Assembly (NCBI GenBank): GCA_900754855.1
Contig: CAAEEI010000101.1
Coordinates: 1 to 5,860, forward strand
From: Lachnospiraceae bacterium
GTDB taxonomy: Bacteria; Bacillota; Clostridia; Lachnospirales; Lachnospiraceae
Direction: 5' to 3'
DNA length: 5,860 nt
The notes under the pieces were generated by a model. That model was not told where the DNA came from and searched no databases. It worked only from the letters and a program-made list of their open reading frames with translations. The position numbers and the translations under genes were made by a program. Positions 5,851-5,860 of this stretch are shown one piece after another. The first letter of the stretch is position 1. Every line of letters begins with the position of its first letter.

Positions 5851-5860
5851 CTTCTGGTAA

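Noticed and set aside
1..5860. CRISPR array, tRNA/rRNA genes, insertion sequence or prophage
   Set aside because: No regularly spaced direct repeats of CRISPR size, no cloverleaf or rRNA signature and no transposase or phage reading frame were seen; all long genes are housekeeping types.

Overview
The window looks like chromosomal DNA from a low-to-mid GC Firmicute of the class Clostridia, most likely Lachnospiraceae-like. The reasons are a two-part GlgC/GlgD glycogen system, a SpoVG homologue, a DnaD/DnaB-type primosome protein (a Firmicutes-specific family), strong AGGAGG-type ribosome binding sites and TATAAT/extended -10 promoters. The taxonomic call is inference from gene content only.

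Layout: two genes on the left read leftward and three on the right read rightward, diverging from a 279-bp AT-rich promoter region (2810-3088). Leftward are murC (2809-1421, UDP-N-acetylmuramate--L-alanine ligase) and, after a 493-bp gap, a DnaD-domain primosome protein (927-1, cut by the window edge). Rightward is a compact operon: glgC (3089-4351), glgD (4368-5492) and spoVG (5517-5804). It closes with a strong intrinsic terminator (5810-5850). The glg pair makes ADP-glucose for glycogen synthesis. GlgC keeps the catalytic residues, and GlgD is a degenerate paralogue that probably acts as a regulatory partner. SpoVG is a small nucleic-acid-binding regulator apparently co-transcribed with them.

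The most unusual part is the gap between murC and the DnaD-family gene (928-1420). It has no convincing protein gene but carries seven exact matches to the DnaA-box consensus TTATNCACA and at least two one-mismatch copies within about 330 bp. Some copies are tandem with no spacing. It also holds several perfect inverted repeats. One of these (1291-1363) is followed by a T-rich run on the + strand, as in an intrinsic terminator, although no rightward gene precedes it. The cluster lies just upstream of a replication-restart/helicase-loading gene, at a place where gene orientation diverges. It could be a DnaA titration or regulatory site, or part of a replication origin; the window alone cannot decide between these.
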